Below are positions 32,250 to 40,391 of a DNA stretch of 40,391 nucleotides, one piece after another. The notes beneath the pieces are model-generated. The model was not told the origin of the DNA. It saw only the letters and a list, made by a program, of their open reading frames with translations, and made no database searches. The position numbers and the translations under genes were made by a program. This DNA comes from PALSA-1355 sp031400775. Its GTDB lineage: Bacteria; Planctomycetota; Planctomycetia; Pirellulales; PALSA-1355. Location: positions 1 to 40,391 of the forward strand of contig JANNQN010000066.1 of NCBI GenBank assembly GCA_031400775.1. The letters run 5' to 3'. Within the stretch, counting starts at the first letter, position 1. Each line of letters opens with the position of its first letter.

Positions 32250-32312
32250 CTCATGCCGCGGCTGTCATGCCTTGGCATGACAATCTTTGACGTTTTTTGT
32301 TCGTTGGTCGCG
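32246..32312. repeat. compound GTCATGCC palindrome with T-rich tail
   Basis: A partial arm (GTAGCTCATGCCGCGG) overlaps the stop of the truncated nuclease copy. It is followed directly by a full core GTCATGCCTTGGCATGAC (32264-32281) and the T-rich tail also seen after 31569. It looks like one repeat inserted in, or recombined with, another. Confidence 0.8.
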
Positions 32313-32384
32313 CATTACCTACGTGGCTGTATGCGTTACAATGCGATCGGTAGCTGTTCGCCATGCTCCGCCCCGACAGAATGA

Positions 32385-32774
32385 ATGCACCCGCACGAGG
32401 AAGCGACGATTCGAGCCTTCATATCGCCTTCCCGACGGGCAAGGTGGCTCGAATTACTCGCGTCGCTCAAGCGACGGCCGAAATTTCTCGATCGGCTCAA
32501 CCACTGCAGAGACTTCGACGAGCGGTACTACACCCCACTGGCCTCAAGCGCGAACGTAGTCGACGTGCTCACGGCCCGCGGTGCCCCACCCACGTGTTAC
32601 GTCATATCGGACTCGCCGAATCTCGACGGTCGTGAGTGGCCGCTGGCCGAAGCGGTGGTGGAGGCCGAGTTGTGCGGCTGGGGTACAATCCTCTGTTGCG
32701 TGCCGGGAAAGTTAGCCTTTTTTTACGGCGAGCAGGGCGAGCAGCGTCTGCTATTCGAGCGAAGTCGCGCCTAA
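32385..32774 (+). CDS. conserved-looking hypothetical protein (129 residues)
   Basis: The frame from ATG 32385 encodes a soluble 129-residue protein. It opens with a helical segment (EEATIRAFISPSRRARWLELLASLKRRPKFLDRLNH), then an alternating part with strand-like segments (CYVISDSPNLDG, GWGTILCCVPGKLAFFYGE). The composition is balanced and unlike the Arg/Ala/Pro-rich noncoding frames nearby. I do not recognise a named domain. No good ribosome-binding site is seen; an ATG four bases earlier is out of frame. It lies between repeat elements and the lipoprotein gene. Confidence 0.65.
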   Translation: MHPHEEATIRAFISPSRRARWLELLASLKRRPKFLDRLNHCRDFDERYYTPLASSANVVDVLTARGAPPTCYVISDSPNLDGREWPLAEAVVEAELCGWGTILCCVPGKLAFFYGEQGEQRLLFERSRA

Positions 32775-33084
32775 TGCATAGCATGACTTGCAATGGGCCC
32801 AAGATCAGTCACTAATCCGACAGATATTTCAGACCCTTCCGGCCCGCCCGTCACCTGTACTTTTTCGCGTTGGGCGGACTATAATCGAGTGTTGGCTGTT
32901 GGAATGGCCAAAAGGCGGTTTGAATCGCGCCGCGGATTCCCTATTTTGCCGGCATGACCTAAGCCGGGGGCGGCAGGGCTGCCGCGGCAAAGCGGGTCGC
33001 AAGCGATTAAGAAATCACCCTCCTAAGCGGCGGATCGCCTCGGCGAATCTCAGCCTCCTTCCTCCGCGGACACGAGCAAATCCC
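32775..33084. other. intergenic region with a possible promoter for the lipoprotein-ccs pair
   Basis: This 310-base gap holds a perfect -10 hexamer, TATAAT at 32880-32885, without a clear -35 (nearest TGTACT at an 18-base distance). Half of a GTCATGCC repeat arm (GGCATGACCTAA) is present near 32953. Nothing else is supported. Confidence 0.35.
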
Positions 33085-33747
33085 ATGGCGACAAACCGGT
33101 TCTGGCTCCTACTGTTGTCTTTCGCCGCCGGCCTGACGCTGGTGGGCGGGTGCGAAAAGCCCGAGCGGATCACGAAATACACGGTCGACAAGCCGCCGCC
33201 GATCCAAGAACCAAAACAGCCCGCGACCCCCGAGGCGGGCCAGCCGGCCGGCGAACCGACCGACCGCACCGTGGCCGCCATCGTTCCACTGGCCGAGCAG
33301 GGTTGGTTCTTCAAGATGACCGGTCCCAAGGACGCCGTGCAAGCGCGGGCTGAGGCCTTCACCGCTTTGGTCAAGTCCGTGCGATTTTCGGCCGAGGGCA
33401 AGCCCGAGTGGAGTCTGCCGGCGGGCTGGTCCGAGCAAGATGGCTCGCAGATCCGTTTCGCGACGATTATCATTCCCGCCGCGGCTGGCGAAAACGACAA
33501 GCCGCTGGAGATCAGCGTGACCGTGCTGCCGAAATCGGGGGACGACGCGGACTATATCCTGGTGAACGTGAACCGCTGGCGGAATCAGTTGAAGTTGCCG
33601 CCGATCGCGAAAGAACAACTGGCCGGCGAATCGACCCAGCTCGACCTCGGTGGCCCCAAAGCCACGCTGGTCAATCTGCTGGGGGTCGCGGCGCCCAGTA
33701 GCATGGGCCGCCCGCCGTTCACGTCCGGAGCACCCAATGGCAACTGA
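33085..33747 (+). CDS. lipoprotein of unknown function upstream of the cytochrome c maturation gene
   Basis: The 220-residue protein starts with a lipoprotein signal (MATNRFWLLLLSFAAGLTLV followed by GGC), with Cys23 as the lipidated residue. A Pro/Glu-rich linker (about 35-62) follows, then a folded domain (about 65-210) containing WFFKMTGPKDAV, PEWSLPAGW and ISVTVLPKSG. The folded part resembles planctomycete proteins with repeated W-K-M-TGP motifs of unknown role. The gene overlaps the start of the ResB-CcsA gene by 11 bases, so the two are translationally coupled, which suggests a role near heme delivery or cytochrome assembly at the outer face of the inner membrane. Confidence 0.85.
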   Translation: MATNRFWLLLLSFAAGLTLVGGCEKPERITKYTVDKPPPIQEPKQPATPEAGQPAGEPTDRTVAAIVPLAEQGWFFKMTGPKDAVQARAEAFTALVKSVRFSAEGKPEWSLPAGWSEQDGSQIRFATIIIPAAAGENDKPLEISVTVLPKSGDDADYILVNVNRWRNQLKLPPIAKEQLAGESTQLDLGGPKATLVNLLGVAAPSSMGRPPFTSGAPNGN

Positions 33748-36700
33748 CACGCTCGACACGCTGACCATCCAAGAAGCCGATGAAATGCGAGCAGCCAGCC
33801 GGGTGCGATCGCTTTCGGCCAGTTCCAGTCTCGTCAAGCTGCTGATGCCGCTGGCGTCGCTGCGCCTGACCGTCGCGCTCTTCGCGATGGCGATCTTCCT
33901 GATCTTTGCCGGCACGCTGGCGCAAGTCGACAAAGATATTTGGGAAGTCATGGGCCAGTACTTCCGCACATCCTTCGCCTGGATCGACTTGCAGGTATTT
34001 TTTCCGCCCTCGTTCTTCGCCGGTAGCGCGCCCACCGTGCCCGGCGGATTCTGGTTTCCCGGCGGCTGGCTGATCGGCGGAGCGATGGGCATCAACCTGC
34101 TGGCCGCACACGCCCTGCGATTCAAAGTACAGGCCAGCGGTTCGCGGCTGTTGGCCGGTTTGGCCGTGATCGGTCTCGGTGTCGCGCTCACCTGGATGGT
34201 CGTGGCCGGCGGTTCGGATAAAGACACGGTCGGGGAAACAGCGCCCTTGGCCTGGTCGACGCTATGGTCGGCCACCAAATGGGGCCTGGTCGCGTTGTGG
34301 GTCGCGGGAGCATACGGCCTGGCCAAGCTCGAATCGAGCCGCAAATTGGAACGCTGGACGCTGGCGATTTTCCAGGCCGTGCTGGGGGGCGCGCTGCTGT
34401 GGGTCTTCTCGCAAGGGGCCGAAGCGGCGCTCGGCGACTCGTCTATGCGCATTTTGTGGCAATTGATGAAGGGCGGCCTGGCTGGCTTGGTGTTGCTGGC
34501 CGGCTGCGCGCTCGTGTTTCGCAAACGGGCCGGGATCGTGCTCTTGCACGGCGGCATTGCCTTGGTGATGGCCAATGAGCTGGTCGTACACACCCTGCAC
34601 GTCGAAGGCCAGATGCACATCCGCGAGGGCGAGACCGTCCACTTCGTGCAGGACATCCGCACGGTCGAACTGGCCGTGGTCGATCCTTCCAACCCCAAGA
34701 CCGACGACGTCGTGGTCGTGCCGCGCTCGCTGCTGAAGGACGATGCCCCGATTCGCGATGAGCTGCTGCCGTTCGACATCACGATCGAAAAATACCTGCA
34801 AAACGCGGAGCTGAAGCGCGCCACCGCAACGACTGGAAACCTCGCCACGGCCGGAGCCGGAATGCAGTGGATCGCCGAGTCGCGCCGCGCGGGCGCTGGC
34901 ACCGATGCCGGCGGCAAGGTCGATTCGACCGCGGCCTACATCAAGTTGACCAAGAAAGACGGTGGCGAGCCGGTCGGCACGTACCTGGTCAGCGTCGAAT
35001 TGTTGCCGCAAGCAATTAAGCTCGATGACAAGACATACGAGCTGGCGATGCGCTTCAAGCGCACGTACAAACCCTATCAAATGCATCTCGACGACGTGCG
35101 GGCCGACAACTACCTCGGCACGCAGACGCCCAAGAACTATTCGTCCGACGTGCGGCTGGTCGACAAGGACCGCAGCATCGACCGCGATGTCAAAATCTGG
35201 ATGAATAACCCGCTGCGCTTCGCCGGCGAGACGTTTTATCAGAGCGGCTACAACATCGACGACAAGGGACGCGAAGTCACGACGCTGCAAGTCGTGACCA
35301 ATTCGGGATGGATGATTCCCTACGTGGCCTGCATGTTGGTTGGCACGGGCATGCTGGCGCAGTTTTCGATCACCCTGTTGCGTTTTCTACGCCGCCGCAA
35401 CGAAGAGCCGCCCGCGACGGTTGAATCGTCCAAGCAGCGCAAGGCCGCGCAGAAGGCGGCCGTTTTCTCGGGCGGCAAGAAGTTCGCGATGTTCTACTTC
35501 CCGGCCATCGTCGTCGGCTTGTGCGCTCTGTGGGTCGCTTCGTCGGCCTGGCCCCGGCATGCGCCCTTGAATGAAATGCAACTCGCCGAATTCGGCCGGT
35601 TGCCGGTGGTTTACGAAGGACGCGTCAAACCGCTCGACACCGTGGCCCGCAACATGCTTCGATACCTGTCGGGCAAGCAGACCTATGTCGACAAGGACGG
35701 CAAGACGCAGCCGGCAATCAAGTGGTTCCTGGACGTGGCCGCCCGCGACGACGACTCGCGCAAGGATCTGGTGTTTCGCATCGAGAATCTGGAAGTGCTC
35801 GAGACATTGGGGCTGACTCGTCGATCGGGCTTTCGCTATGCCACCGAGGAGTTCGTCAAGCATCTGGGCGAGTTGGAGCGGCAGGCTGAGCTGGCCTCGG
35901 CTTTGGAGCCGGCCAAGATGAGCCCGTATCAGAAGCGATTGATCGAGTTGGTCAAGAAGTTGCGGCTGGTGATGCTGGTCAAGTTTTCGTTCGAGGTGCC
36001 CGAGCCTCGCCAGGAGAACATTCAGGAAGCGGCCCGCGCGTTTTTGGCGCAGCTCGACGCGCTCAAGCGGTTGCAGCCGCCGCTGGCGATTCCGCCGGCC
36101 TCGGCCGACGAGCAATGGGAGACTTACGCCATGTCCTGGTTCAATGGCGCTAAGGACAGCGCGCACGGCAAGGCGCCGAATCCAGCCATGTTATCGATGA
36201 AGTCCCTGCTGGCGGCCTATGCCGACAAGGACACCGAAAAATTCAACAAAGAGTTGGCGAAGTATCAAGGTTGGCTGGCGGAAAATCGGCCCGGCGATCT
36301 CGACGAGACCAAGGTCGACTACGAGGCGTTCTTCAATTCGTTTGAGCCGTTTTATCGGGCCTTGGTGCTATATGTCGTGGCGTTCGTGTTGGTGGCGGTG
36401 GGCTGGCTGGGTTGGAGCGGGCCGCTCAATCGGGCTGCCTTCTGGTTGATCGTATTAGCGCTCGCCATACACACCTTCGCGCTCGTCTCGCGAATTTATA
36501 TCTCCGGTCGTCCGCCGGTGACGAACCTGTACTCGTCGGCTGTGTTCATCGGATGGGGCGGAGTCGTGCTCGGTCTGGTGCTGGAAGTCGTCTACCGGTT
36601 GGGCATCGGCAACGTTATCGCCTCGGTGGCCGGTTTTACCACGCTTTTGATCGCTAACTTCCTGGCGGGCATGACCGATGGCGACACGTTGGGCGTGCTG

Positions 36701-37258
36701 CAGGCCGTACTCGATACGCAATTCTGGCTGGCGACGCACGTGGTCTGCGAGACCTTGGGATACACCACCACGTTCATCGCGGGGCTATTGGGCCTGATTT
36801 ACATCCTGCGGGGCGTGCTGACGCCCAGTCTGTCGGCCGGAGTCGGCAAAGATCTGAGCCGCATGATCTACGGCACGATTTGCTTCGCCATGTTCTTCAG
36901 CTTCATCGGCACCGTATTGGGCGGGCTATGGGCCGACGATTCCTGGGGCCGTTTCTGGGGCTGGGATCCCAAGGAAAATGGCGCGCTGATGATCGTGCTT
37001 TGGAACGCCCTGGTGTTGCACGCCCGCTGGGGTGGCATCGTCAAAGACCGCGGACTGGCGGCCCTGGCCGTGGGCGGCAACATCATCACGGGGTGGTCTT
37101 GGTTCGGAGTCAACGAACTGGGCGTCGGCCTGCACTCTTACGGGTTTACCGACGGCGTGCTACTTTCCCTGGGCGTGTTTATCGTCATCCAACTGGCCGT
37201 GATCGCGCTGTGCGTGCTGCCCAAGCACGTCTGGTGGAGCTTCCGAGCGGCAGAATAG
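33737..37258 (+). CDS. ccsBA: ResB-CcsA (CcsBA) cytochrome c maturation fusion protein
   Basis: The 1173-residue membrane protein fuses the two subunits of System II heme lyase. A ResB/Ccs1 half (about 40-560) has its first helices at about 43-62 and 110-127. A soluble domain of about 290 residues (619 onward, FGRLPVVYEGRVKPLDTVAR) is followed by the CcsA half (about 870-1165). That half has the WWD heme motif around Trp1070 (WGRFWGWDPKE) and flanking heme-ligand histidines His1001 (LATHVVCE) and His1133 (VGLHSYGF). The complex exports heme and attaches it to CxxCH apocytochromes. GGAG precedes ATG 33737, inside the end of the lipoprotein gene. No cytochrome c gene is adjacent. Confidence 0.93.
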   Translation: MATDTLDTLTIQEADEMRAASRVRSLSASSSLVKLLMPLASLRLTVALFAMAIFLIFAGTLAQVDKDIWEVMGQYFRTSFAWIDLQVFFPPSFFAGSAPTVPGGFWFPGGWLIGGAMGINLLAAHALRFKVQASGSRLLAGLAVIGLGVALTWMVVAGGSDKDTVGETAPLAWSTLWSATKWGLVALWVAGAYGLAKLESSRKLERWTLAIFQAVLGGALLWVFSQGAEAALGDSSMRILWQLMKGGLAGLVLLAGCALVFRKRAGIVLLHGGIALVMANELVVHTLHVEGQMHIREGETVHFVQDIRTVELAVVDPSNPKTDDVVVVPRSLLKDDAPIRDELLPFDITIEKYLQNAELKRATATTGNLATAGAGMQWIAESRRAGAGTDAGGKVDSTAAYIKLTKKDGGEPVGTYLVSVELLPQAIKLDDKTYELAMRFKRTYKPYQMHLDDVRADNYLGTQTPKNYSSDVRLVDKDRSIDRDVKIWMNNPLRFAGETFYQSGYNIDDKGREVTTLQVVTNSGWMIPYVACMLVGTGMLAQFSITLLRFLRRRNEEPPATVESSKQRKAAQKAAVFSGGKKFAMFYFPAIVVGLCALWVASSAWPRHAPLNEMQLAEFGRLPVVYEGRVKPLDTVARNMLRYLSGKQTYVDKDGKTQPAIKWFLDVAARDDDSRKDLVFRIENLEVLETLGLTRRSGFRYATEEFVKHLGELERQAELASALEPAKMSPYQKRLIELVKKLRLVMLVKFSFEVPEPRQENIQEAARAFLAQLDALKRLQPPLAIPPASADEQWETYAMSWFNGAKDSAHGKAPNPAMLSMKSLLAAYADKDTEKFNKELAKYQGWLAENRPGDLDETKVDYEAFFNSFEPFYRALVLYVVAFVLVAVGWLGWSGPLNRAAFWLIVLALAIHTFALVSRIYISGRPPVTNLYSSAVFIGWGGVVLGLVLEVVYRLGIGNVIASVAGFTTLLIANFLAGMTDGDTLGVLQAVLDTQFWLATHVVCETLGYTTTFIAGLLGLIYILRGVLTPSLSAGVGKDLSRMIYGTICFAMFFSFIGTVLGGLWADDSWGRFWGWDPKENGALMIVLWNALVLHARWGGIVKDRGLAALAVGGNIITGWSWFGVNELGVGLHSYGFTDGVLLSLGVFIVIQLAVIALCVLPKHVWWSFRAAE

Positions 37259-37276
37259 AGAGCCGAACTCGCAAAT

Positions 37277-38587
37277 TCACTGCGGCTTCGGCACGACTCG
37301 CAAACGTCGGGCTTGCGCCGCGGGCTCCTGGCCCTCGGTCGCGGGCAGTGCCGAAGGCACCGGCAGCGCTCGAATGAGAGCCGCCGTTTCGCGCGTGGCA
37401 GGCACTTGCACCTGGCTCTGCGGCACGAGCGTTCGCGCCAAGTTCACCACCGGTTGAACCAGGCCGGTCGGCTCGCCCAGCAACAGGCGTCGCCGATCAT
37501 CGACCAATAGCGCGCCTTTGACCGCTGGCGATTCTCCTCGCAGCGACAGGCCTTCGCGGTCGATCTTGAAGGCGAAGTTCATCTCGCCATAGGCGACCGG
37601 TCCCTCGCCGGGAGCGTGGAACTCCTGCGAGCCATGCAGATTTAAGTTCGACTGCGCGCTGCGCACCAGCGAGCGGCTGATCGTGCCGGGTCCGGCCGTG
37701 ATTTTTCCGGCGGCGGTCTCCAAACGTCCGTCTTCGATGGTCATCAAATCCAATTCGGCGGTGGCCCGGCCCGTGAGCTTGTGGGGAAATTGCGCGCTCA
37801 CCAGCCGGTCGAGGTCCGCGCCGGTCAGCCGCCCGCTCAGTTCGGTCTTCGTGCGGCCGGCTTGTTCGAAGGCCACGATGCGGCCTTGGAATTCGCTCTC
37901 CGCCCCCAGGGTTTCGACATCGGGCCAGATCGACGCCACCAGCGAGCAGGGCAGGGGAGTGCCGCCCGTGTTGAGCTGCACCAGCGTGGCCTGCGGCTGC
38001 GTTTGCCACTGCCGCTCGACGGTCAGCTCCGCGGCTTCGGCCGGCTGGCTGCCCGAGACGGCCCGGCGCAGGCTCAATTGAACGCGGGCGTGCTCTTCGG
38101 TGTTGTCGATCCGGCCGGCCAAGGCCGTGAAGCTCTGGTCGCCCGTGGGCAAGTGAATGGTCAGGTTTCCGGAAGTGAAGTGCAGCTCGCGCCAGCCGCG
38201 CGACGGTCGTACGCTGTGCCGGACCGCATTCCAGAAAGCATCCAGCCGCGTGCCGTTGATCATCGCCGGGAAGGGCAGGCTCACGTACACCGCGTCGCCG
38301 CTCGTTTGCACCTCGACGAACGGAAAGCGGGCCAGCGGCTGCCGTGTGTCGGGATCGGACAGCTCCAACGCTTCATACAGCATCAGGCCCGGCCGGGGCG
38401 AGCTGGCCTTGGCAAGCTGAGCGTGCAAGCCCAGGCCTTCGGCGATTGCCAGTTCGTGGGCCCGCGTGTAGCTGGGCAAACGCACCAGTGCGCCCCAGGC
38501 CAAGACGGCGCAAGTGGGCGCCAAGCATGTCGCGAAAAACGCGATGCGGCACAGGTGAATCTTCGTGGTTTCGTGCAGCGAGAACAT
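37277..38587 (-). CDS. membrane-anchored protein, AsmA-like, function unknown
   Basis: The 436-residue protein has one N-terminal transmembrane helix (about 12-35) and a beta-rich exported body. Segments such as LTGADLDRLVSAQFPHKLTG, RATAELDLMTIEDGRLETA and GKITAGPGTISRSLVRSAQ recall the repeat style of AsmA/YhdP-type lipid-transfer proteins, but I cannot assign the family firmly. The C-terminal 60 residues are Pro/Ala-rich and may be disordered. It lies 48 bases downstream of aroC on the same strand and may be co-transcribed; its stop is 18 bases from the convergent ccsBA stop. Confidence 0.78.
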   Translation of the reverse strand: MFSLHETTKIHLCRIAFFATCLAPTCAVLAWGALVRLPSYTRAHELAIAEGLGLHAQLAKASSPRPGLMLYEALELSDPDTRQPLARFPFVEVQTSGDAVYVSLPFPAMINGTRLDAFWNAVRHSVRPSRGWRELHFTSGNLTIHLPTGDQSFTALAGRIDNTEEHARVQLSLRRAVSGSQPAEAAELTVERQWQTQPQATLVQLNTGGTPLPCSLVASIWPDVETLGAESEFQGRIVAFEQAGRTKTELSGRLTGADLDRLVSAQFPHKLTGRATAELDLMTIEDGRLETAAGKITAGPGTISRSLVRSAQSNLNLHGSQEFHAPGEGPVAYGEMNFAFKIDREGLSLRGESPAVKGALLVDDRRRLLLGEPTGLVQPVVNLARTLVPQSQVQVPATRETAALIRALPVPSALPATEGQEPAAQARRLRVVPKPQ

Positions 38588-38635
38588 CCGTGTTCCCAGG
38601 CTCCTGAGGAGCGCCGCATGCCGCGGCGCCGCGTA

Positions 38636-39775
38636 TTAGCGATTTCGCGCCATCTCCTGAAACAGCTTCCAGCGGGCCTGCATCTCCAGCAGGCTGTCGC
38701 CGCCAAATTTGTCGACCAGTGCGCAAGCCACTTCGAATGCCACCACGTTTTCCAGAATCACGCTGGCGGCCGGCACGGCGCAGACGTCGCTCCGCTCGTA
38801 GCTGGCAGCGTCGGGTTGCTTGGTGTCGAGGTTGATCGATTCGAGCGCCTTGCGCAGCGTGCTGATCGGTTTCTTGGCGGCCCGCACGACCAATGGCTGG
38901 CCGTTGGTCATGCCGGCCTCCAGCCCGCCGGCGTTGTTGGTCGGCCGGATGTAGCCCAGGTTGGGCGAATCTTTTTGCGTCTCGTCGTATTGAATCGGAT
39001 CGTGAACCTTGGAACCGGGCCGCCGGGCCGCCTCGAATCCCAGGCCGATCTCGACTCCCTTGATCGCCTGCACGGCCATCACCGCCTGGGCCAGGCGGCC
39101 GTCGAGCTTGCGATCCCATTGGGCGTGCGTGCCCAGGCCGAACGGCAATCCCTCGACGCGGACCTCCAAAATTCCGCCCAGCGTGTCGCCTTCCTTGGCC
39201 GTGGCGTCGATCAACTCCTTGATCTGGTTGTCCTGCGCCGGGTTCAAGCTGTAGATTTCGCTTGAATCGCGCCAGGCCCGCTGCTGGTCCAACGTGCCCG
39301 CTTTTGGCTCGATCGCAACGCCGCCCAACTCGACCACGTAGCCAAAGGCCGTGATGCCGAACGGCTTCAAGAGTTGCTTCGCCAAAGCTCCCGCCGCCAC
39401 TCGGGCCGCAGTCTCGCGAGCGCTGGCCCGTTCGAGCACGCCGCGAATCGAACCCAAGAACTTGATCGCGCCGGTCAAGTCGCCGTGGCCGGGCCGGGGC
39501 CGGGGCAGGTCGCCGAGGCGTTCCAGCTTGGCGTCTTTGTTGATCACTTGCAGGGCGATGGGACTGCCCAGGGTCGTATCGTGCCAGATGCCGCTGAGAA
39601 TCTCGACCGTATCGGTCTCGATGCGCTGCCGCCCGCCCCGTCCGTAGCCGCCCTGTCGGCGGCGGAGCTCGACGTCGATCGAGTCGGTTTCAATCTGCAC
39701 GCCGGCAGGAAAACCGTCGACCAAGGCCAGCAGGGCCTTGCCGTGCGATTCGCCTGCCGTGGAATAACGCAACAT
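38636..39775 (-). CDS. aroC: chorismate synthase
   Basis: The 379-residue FMN-dependent enzyme converts 5-enolpyruvylshikimate 3-phosphate to chorismate, the last step of the shikimate pathway. All three family signatures are present: GESHGKALLALVDGFPAG near the N-terminus, GYGRGGRQRIETDTVEILSG, and the RPRPGHGDLTGAIKF and RASARETAARVAAGALA segments. The length is close to the usual 360-390. ATG 39775 begins MLRYSTAGESHG, the canonical start; an in-frame ATG 19 codons upstream is rejected. It is divergent from holA across 187 bases, which hold nothing else I recognise. Confidence 0.97.
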   Translation of the reverse strand: MLRYSTAGESHGKALLALVDGFPAGVQIETDSIDVELRRRQGGYGRGGRQRIETDTVEILSGIWHDTTLGSPIALQVINKDAKLERLGDLPRPRPGHGDLTGAIKFLGSIRGVLERASARETAARVAAGALAKQLLKPFGITAFGYVVELGGVAIEPKAGTLDQQRAWRDSSEIYSLNPAQDNQIKELIDATAKEGDTLGGILEVRVEGLPFGLGTHAQWDRKLDGRLAQAVMAVQAIKGVEIGLGFEAARRPGSKVHDPIQYDETQKDSPNLGYIRPTNNAGGLEAGMTNGQPLVVRAAKKPISTLRKALESINLDTKQPDAASYERSDVCAVPAASVILENVVAFEVACALVDKFGGDSLLEMQARWKLFQEMARNR

Positions 39776-39962
39776 CGCTAACTTGTTCCCCGCACTAGAA
39801 TTGCGCAGCGCCACACAAAAAGGACTACCCAATTCGATTTTACTCGCAGCCCTGGGATGCCGAAAGGCCGGTTCTGCGGAAGACGGGCAAGGAGGGGAAT
39901 GGGGGTTGGAGGTTGGTTATCGGTGGCTGGGGTTCCCGGCACGCGCCCGGTACATTGGAGCC

Positions 39963-40391
39963 ATGGCGAAACCGACCGACGGACTCGACTACCTGGCCCA
40001 TCCGGCCAAGCACCCAGCCGAGGGCGTCTGCGCGCTATTTGGTGACGACGCGTTCCTCAAGCGACAAGTTTTGGGGCGGCTCAAGGAGCAGGTTCTGGCC
40101 GGCGAGGACGCCGATTTTTCGGTCACGGTGTTCGACGGTCGCGAATGCACGATGCGCGACGTGGCCGACGCTCTTTCGACCCGGGCCTTGTTCGGCGGGG
40201 GGCGACACCTGGTCGTCGTCGAAGAAGCCGACGAGTTCGTCAGCCGCAATCGCCCGGCGCTCGAAGACTACGTCGGCCGCCCGCGGGCCGCATCGCTGTT
40301 GGTGCTCGACGCCAGGCTGTGGCCCAGCAACACTCGACTTTACAAGGCACTGGCCGAACACGGTTTGCAGATCGAGTGCAAATTCCCGCCG
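39963..40391 (+). CDS. holA: DNA polymerase III subunit delta, N-terminal part (runs off the edge)
   Basis: An open frame of 143 codons from ATG 39963 reaches the right edge. It begins MAKPTDGLDYLAHPAKHPAE and contains CALFGDDAFLKRQVLGRL, the nucleotide-binding-like start of HolA, then LSTRALFGGGRHLVVVEEAD and LLVLDARLWPSNTRLYKAL. These match the delta subunit, which opens the sliding clamp within the clamp-loader complex. The missing part should hold the lid and collar domains (about 200 more residues). The identification rests on the N-terminal AAA-like segments and is good but not complete. Confidence 0.85.
   Translation, partial: MAKPTDGLDYLAHPAKHPAEGVCALFGDDAFLKRQVLGRLKEQVLAGEDADFSVTVFDGRECTMRDVADALSTRALFGGGRHLVVVEEADEFVSRNRPALEDYVGRPRAASLLVLDARLWPSNTRLYKALAEHGLQIECKFPP

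Noticed and set aside
33109..34917. 602-codon open frame antisense to the lipoprotein and ccsBA
   Set aside because: Its composition (Ser/Arg/Ala/Pro) is that of an antisense shadow in GC-rich DNA; both sense genes are well supported.
37781..39265. 494-codon open frame opposite aroC and the AsmA-like gene
   Set aside because: It spans two genuine genes on the other strand and lacks any motif or ribosome-binding site.
1..40391. CRISPR arrays, tRNA or rRNA genes, prophage or complete insertion sequences
   Set aside because: No regular spacer-repeat array, no cloverleaf or rRNA-like segment, and no transposase or phage gene was seen in any frame.

Overview
The window looks like chromosome of a planctomycete, probably of the order Pirellulales. 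This is inferred from the GC-rich sequence and from a typical gene mix: a PEP-CTERM protein, an FG-GAP/redoxin fusion, twin-arginine secreted proteins, a one-piece ResB-CcsA cytochrome c maturation protein and a seven-iron ferredoxin. Many short palindromic repeats sit between genes. No rRNA, tRNA, CRISPR array, prophage or intact insertion sequence is visible.

Left third (1-15 kb): the tail of an unknown gene, a 59-residue small protein, a CinA-like protein with a degenerate amidase domain, a copper P1B ATPase, RNase III, a DegP/HtrA-type periplasmic protease with two PDZ domains, an MgtE magnesium channel, PdxJ, DapA and a membrane-anchored GGDEF protein. A compact run follows: threonine ammonia-lyase, HD phosphohydrolase, YqaB-like HAD phosphatase and a thioredoxin-fold protein. 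It ends at a long palindromic element between convergent genes.

Middle (15-29 kb): a CnoX-like thioredoxin/helical-repeat protein, a Tat-signal alpha/beta hydrolase, a hemolysin III-type membrane protein, a secreted FG-GAP/redoxin fusion, a 522-residue Tat-exported protein of unknown function, a 784-residue membrane-anchored alpha/beta hydrolase, a class I aminotransferase, a phosphohexomutase-like protein with altered signature loops, an ECF-type sigma factor, a ferredoxin behind a consensus promoter and long leader, and an HNH endonuclease.

Right third (29-40 kb): a small Cys-pair protein and a membrane-anchored thermonuclease, followed about 1.9 kb downstream by a 468-bp, nearly identical, 5'-truncated copy of that nuclease. 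Between the two copies lie a PEP-CTERM protein gene and a cluster of palindromic repeats from several sequence families. Then come a small conserved hypothetical, a lipoprotein overlapping a 1173-residue ResB-CcsA fusion, an AsmA-like membrane-anchored protein, chorismate synthase, and the start of DNA polymerase III delta.

Most genes are ordinary housekeeping functions. I did not find a clear new multi-gene system. The most unusual signals are the REPIN-like inverted palindrome pairs, one of which shows a compensatory base-pair change; the palindrome-bounded partial nuclease duplication; several enzymes that keep the fold but have lost signature residues; and the structured ferredoxin leader.
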